64,000 nucleotides of DNA, taken from the NCBI RefSeq assembly GCF_000016065.1, contig NC_009092.1, forward strand, positions 806,001 through 870,000, read 5' to 3'. The translations under genes were made by a program, and so were the position numbers. Positions 61,403 to 64,000 of this stretch are shown piece after piece. Position 1 is the stretch's first letter. Every line of letters begins with the position of its first letter. Under the pieces are notes generated by a model that was not told the DNA's origin, did no database searches, and was given only the letters and a program-made list of their open reading frames with translations. Origin of the DNA: Shewanella loihica PV-4. Its GTDB lineage: Bacteria; Pseudomonadota; Gammaproteobacteria; Enterobacterales; Shewanellaceae.

Positions 61403-63619
61403 CTAATTTTGCCTCGTAAACGCCTGACAAATATTCTGCTCACCTATCTGCTTGGCGCGCTTGAGCGCCACCTCGGCGTTACTCAGGTACTGCTCCAGGT
61501 TCTGGCCTGTCTGGTAGCTGGCGATCCCCATGCAGATCCCTGTGCCCAGGCCGATCTCGTTGAGGCCGTTCAGGGATTTCACCGCGAAGTGGTGGGCGTC
61601 GTCCGAGCAGGTGTCCGGCAGTATCACGATCAGCTTGCCCAGCTGCCAGTGAGACATCTGGTAGTTGACCGGCAGTGTCCTGAGGATATGGATTTCCACC
61701 TCGCGCTGACGATTCTCCAGCTGGCCGATATCACTCATGTGGCTCAGCATGCTCTCGGCGGTGATGTCGATCAGCAGCAGGCTGGAGTGCTCGCGGCTGA
61801 CGGGGCTGAGTGACTTGAAGTAGTCGTCCAGATCCCTGAGGTTCACCAAGATGGCGCTGCGGTGGGGGATGAAGTCGCCGGTGTCTTGCAAGAGGGCGCG
61901 CTTCTGCGCCTGCTCCAGGGTGCAGACGATATGCTCTATCTCACCGGCGGCGTCCAGGTGGCCCTTGAGGGTCGCCTGCAGACAGGTGTTCTCCTTGCTG
62001 TTGGGGTCACAGAGGATCTGTCCCTTCCAGCTGCCCTGCAGCAAGATCTGCTGGGTGATCCTCGGCCACTGGGAGCTGAGGTCATTATTAAGCAGATCGG
62101 TGAGGTTCTTGCCCTGAATATCGTGGATGGAGACCAGCTGCATGAAGGCCTGGTTGGCCAGCTCCAGCATGCCGTTGGCCTGCACCAGGGCGCAGGGGAT
62201 GGCGTTGTCGTTCAACAGCTCGTTGAGCTTAGCCTGATGCTGGACCTTTCTCAGCTGAGACACATCCTCGAAGGTGACCAGATAATATTTTTCCTGACGG
62301 CTGCGGCGCGGCGAGCTGGTGACTGTGATCGCCAGATGACTGCCGCCGGGCGAGTCGAAGTCGATAACCCCTTGCCACTTGTTATTGGCCTCAAGCTGGG
62401 CGGCGACCTCGGCGTACTGCTCGTTCTCGAACTGCAGGATCCGCTGCAGGTTACGATCTTGCAGCTCGTCCAAGGGCAGGCACAGCAGCTCTGCGGCCTT
62501 CTCGTTGGCTGTCATCACCCGGTTTTTGTCGTTGATGATCACGCAGCCGATATCCTGGTGGAACAGGCGGTGTGCCAACTCGATACTGTATTCCCGAGAG
62601 CGCTGGCCGATGCGGTAGGAGTGGCTCAGCAGGATCAGCGCCAGTGCCAGTAGGGTAAGCACCACGGCGCCGACGATAAGTATGTTGCGCCACTCGGAGA
62701 ACAGCTCGGCGATGGCGTCGTTGCGCACATAGGAGACCAGGTAATATTCCCGGCGCGTCTCATACTGGGTGGTCAGCTCTATCTTGAGGTAGACGAAGGT
62801 GGCGTCGTCGCCGTGGAACTGACCGAAGTTGCTCATGGCCATCTTGCGCCACAGCGCCGGATAGGTCTGACGCAGGCTGCCGCCCATGGTATCTGGGATG
62901 CGGTTGATGGTCGGCTTGCTCTCGGCGCCGGCGTACAGCAGCCCCTGGGTGTCGAGCATCATGAGCGGCGACTCGGCGCTGGAGTAGGCAGGCTTGATGC
63001 TTTTCAGCATACGGCTCATGGACTGATAGGTCAGCAGGTAGCCGCGCACGCTCTGATCGGGGTTCTCCAGCCAGGCCAGCTGATACAGGTAGGGCTCGAG
63101 CTTGCCCTTGATGGGGGTAAACTCCAGCGGCGAGGTGTAGACCTCGTTGCCGCCCATGTTGCGCGCGCCGCCGAGCAAGGATGGCGGTAGCGGGTCGCGG
63201 CTAAAGTCGTTGGTGGTGGAAAACTTGTACTTGCCCTGGGGATCGAATAGCGCGATATCCAGCAGCTCGGGGATGTTGCGTATCATCACCTCCCAGCTCT
63301 GTTGTAGCTTAAGCTGACGCACCTCGCTGGGGATGGTCAGGTAGCGCTTGAGCAGTTCGTCGTTGGCAAACATCTGGGTGCGGAACTGCTGGAAGGAGAC
63401 CTTGTCGGCGATTAGGGTGCCGACAGATTGCAGTTCGCTGTATCTCTGGGTGGCCCAATCTTCCTGCAGGCGACGCTCGCCCAGGGTGATGATGACGTTG
63501 GTGAGGAGCAAGACGCTGATCAGCAAGATGATGATCTGGGTGACCACCGAGAAGATGCGTTGCGCAGACCAGTGCAGGCCCTGTCCGGCGATCAGTTGTG
63601 GTTGTTTCTGCGTCAGCAT
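61403..63619 (-). CDS. Membrane sensor with PAS domains and a degenerate GGDEF domain
   Basis: A 738-residue sensor. Helices near 27-48 and 312-335 enclose a periplasmic region of about 260 residues (Cache-like). Cytoplasmic PAS-like domains follow (IGCVIINDKNRVMTANEKAA near 362; AIPCALVQANGMLELANQAF near 483). The last 160 residues keep GGDEF-fold traces (LLLIDITAESMLSHMSDIGQ; LGTGICMGIASYQTGQNLEQ; VALKRAKQIGEQ), but the active-site loop reads HWQLGKLIVILP, so it is probably catalytically dead. It may signal by binding GTP or by protein contact. Confidence 0.82.
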   Translation of the reverse strand: MLTQKQPQLIAGQGLHWSAQRIFSVVTQIIILLISVLLLTNVIITLGERRLQEDWATQRYSELQSVGTLIADKVSFQQFRTQMFANDELLKRYLTIPSEVRQLKLQQSWEVMIRNIPELLDIALFDPQGKYKFSTTNDFSRDPLPPSLLGGARNMGGNEVYTSPLEFTPIKGKLEPYLYQLAWLENPDQSVRGYLLTYQSMSRMLKSIKPAYSSAESPLMMLDTQGLLYAGAESKPTINRIPDTMGGSLRQTYPALWRKMAMSNFGQFHGDDATFVYLKIELTTQYETRREYYLVSYVRNDAIAELFSEWRNILIVGAVVLTLLALALILLSHSYRIGQRSREYSIELAHRLFHQDIGCVIINDKNRVMTANEKAAELLCLPLDELQDRNLQRILQFENEQYAEVAAQLEANNKWQGVIDFDSPGGSHLAITVTSSPRRSRQEKYYLVTFEDVSQLRKVQHQAKLNELLNDNAIPCALVQANGMLELANQAFMQLVSIHDIQGKNLTDLLNNDLSSQWPRITQQILLQGSWKGQILCDPNSKENTCLQATLKGHLDAAGEIEHIVCTLEQAQKRALLQDTGDFIPHRSAILVNLRDLDDYFKSLSPVSREHSSLLLIDITAESMLSHMSDIGQLENRQREVEIHILRTLPVNYQMSHWQLGKLIVILPDTCSDDAHHFAVKSLNGLNEIGLGTGICMGIASYQTGQNLEQYLSNAEVALKRAKQIGEQNICQAFTRQN

Positions 63620-63700
63620 TGCAAGCGGTGTTTCCCCAGTGATTTTGCGGCTATGTTAGCATGATTTTCGCCGCAGAACACAGTCGGTTACAAACCGGCA

Positions 63701-63823
63701 ACGCCCCGGTAAATCATCGGATGACGCCCCGGTAAATCATCGGATGACGCCCCGGTTATTCAACCGATGATAGCTAGGTAATTCAACCGGCGGCGCCCAG
63801 ATAACTTAACCGACGACGCCGAG
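63701..63823. repeat. 23-bp tandem repeat
   Basis: Units start at 63701, 63724, 63747, 63770 and 63793 with an exact 23-bp period; a partial sixth follows at 63816. The first two are identical (ACGCCCCGGTAAATCATCGG plus ATG); later ones diverge. Units four to six run into the 3' end of the minus-strand gene, whose stop codon lies within the fifth unit. Confidence 0.92.
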
Positions 63824-64000
63824 TTTTCTGTGTTTAAACTGCGCCTTGGCATCAAGCACCAGGGCGCGGCATCTGTCGATATCCACCCCTTCCAGGCCTT
63901 CGATGGCCGACACCTGCACCTGCTCGATATAGCCGGGTGCCATACGGATAAAGTCCCACAGTGACTCATAAGCACCTTTAAGCTTGGGCTGGCAGTGTTT
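63806..64000 (-). CDS. C-terminal end of an unrecognised gene (partial)
   Basis: The last 64 residues are visible, ending in TAA at 63806-63808; the start lies beyond the window. The readable tail includes YESLWDFIRMAPGYIEQVQV and DIDRCRALVLDAKAQFKHRK. Codon use and the charged helical pattern look like a real gene, and an overlapping frame on the same strand is poorer. No family is recognised. The stop lies inside a 23-bp tandem repeat, so repeat spread may have set this C-terminus. Confidence 0.6.
   Translation of the reverse strand, partial: KHCQPKLKGAYESLWDFIRMAPGYIEQVQVSAIEGLEGVDIDRCRALVLDAKAQFKHRKLGVVG

Noticed and set aside
63760..63975. 71-codon minus-strand frame at the window end
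   Set aside because: It overlaps the frame ending at 63806, which has the better codon pattern and runs open to the window edge; it also reads through the 23-bp repeat.
1..64000. tRNA or rRNA genes
   Set aside because: No cloverleaf-like or rRNA-like segment was recognised by eye; a tRNAscan-SE run would settle this.

Overview
The window looks like a chromosomal segment of a Shewanella, most likely Shewanella loihica or a close relative. The 566-residue persulfide reductase at 24300 has Cys43 and Cys531 where I recall them in the enzyme described from S. loihica PV-4, and the tkt-epd-pgk-fba run, split sdaC/sdaA, CRP-type respiratory regulation and GGDEF-family proteins all fit. That species call rests on memory, not a search. 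Base composition is moderately GC-rich, except for a clearly AT-rich island at about 58.8-60.9 kb. No tRNA, rRNA, CRISPR array, insertion sequence, transposase or integrase was seen.

Layout. 1-1369: end of katG and a repeat-rich gap with a 55-bp tandem repeat. 1370-14343: B12 region, with metH (minus strand, MetJ boxes upstream), cobC, a cobalamin riboswitch, then btuD-btuC-cobT-cobS-cobU-cobQ-cobO and btuF. 14401-22948: a MAPEG protein, then an export-type ABC system (adaptor, small protein, ATPase, two permeases) followed by its likely sigma-54 response regulator and histidine kinase; a sigma-54 promoter and many TGTCCG half-sites lie upstream. 23023-34273: pyrC, persulfide reductase with two YeeE-like sulfur transport genes, a PAS-GGDEF protein, a PAP2 phosphatase, csdE-csdA, an aldo/keto reductase, a MarR-GNAT fusion and yjjX. 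34729-44538: serine uptake and deamination (sdaC, sdaA), acetyltransferases, a dicarboxylate/amino-acid symporter, a META lipoprotein, two tandem GAF/degenerate-GGDEF paralogs and a VanZ-like protein. 44608-51923: metK (MetJ boxes) and tkt-epd-pgk-fba. 52135-58405: a DUF481 outer-membrane protein, then a locus with two ToxR-like membrane regulators, a Tat-exported diheme protein and a lipoprotein, with a CRP site in the divergent promoter. 58406-61402: a small integron-type gene cassette array (four minus-strand cassettes with attC sites, no integrase) between copies of an extragenic repeat. 61403-64000: a PAS/degenerate-GGDEF membrane sensor, a 23-bp tandem repeat and the end of an unrecognised gene.

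How the genes fit together. The B12 operon imports and salvages corrinoids, and metH next door uses the product. MetH and MetK are successive steps of the methionine/SAM cycle, and both have MetJ-type operators. The ABC/two-component block looks like a self-contained stress-response export unit controlled by its own regulator. The parts most worth following up are that unit and its operator array, the cassette array, the ToxR-like/diheme locus, and the riboswitch-controlled leader ORF coupled to a TTG-started btuD.
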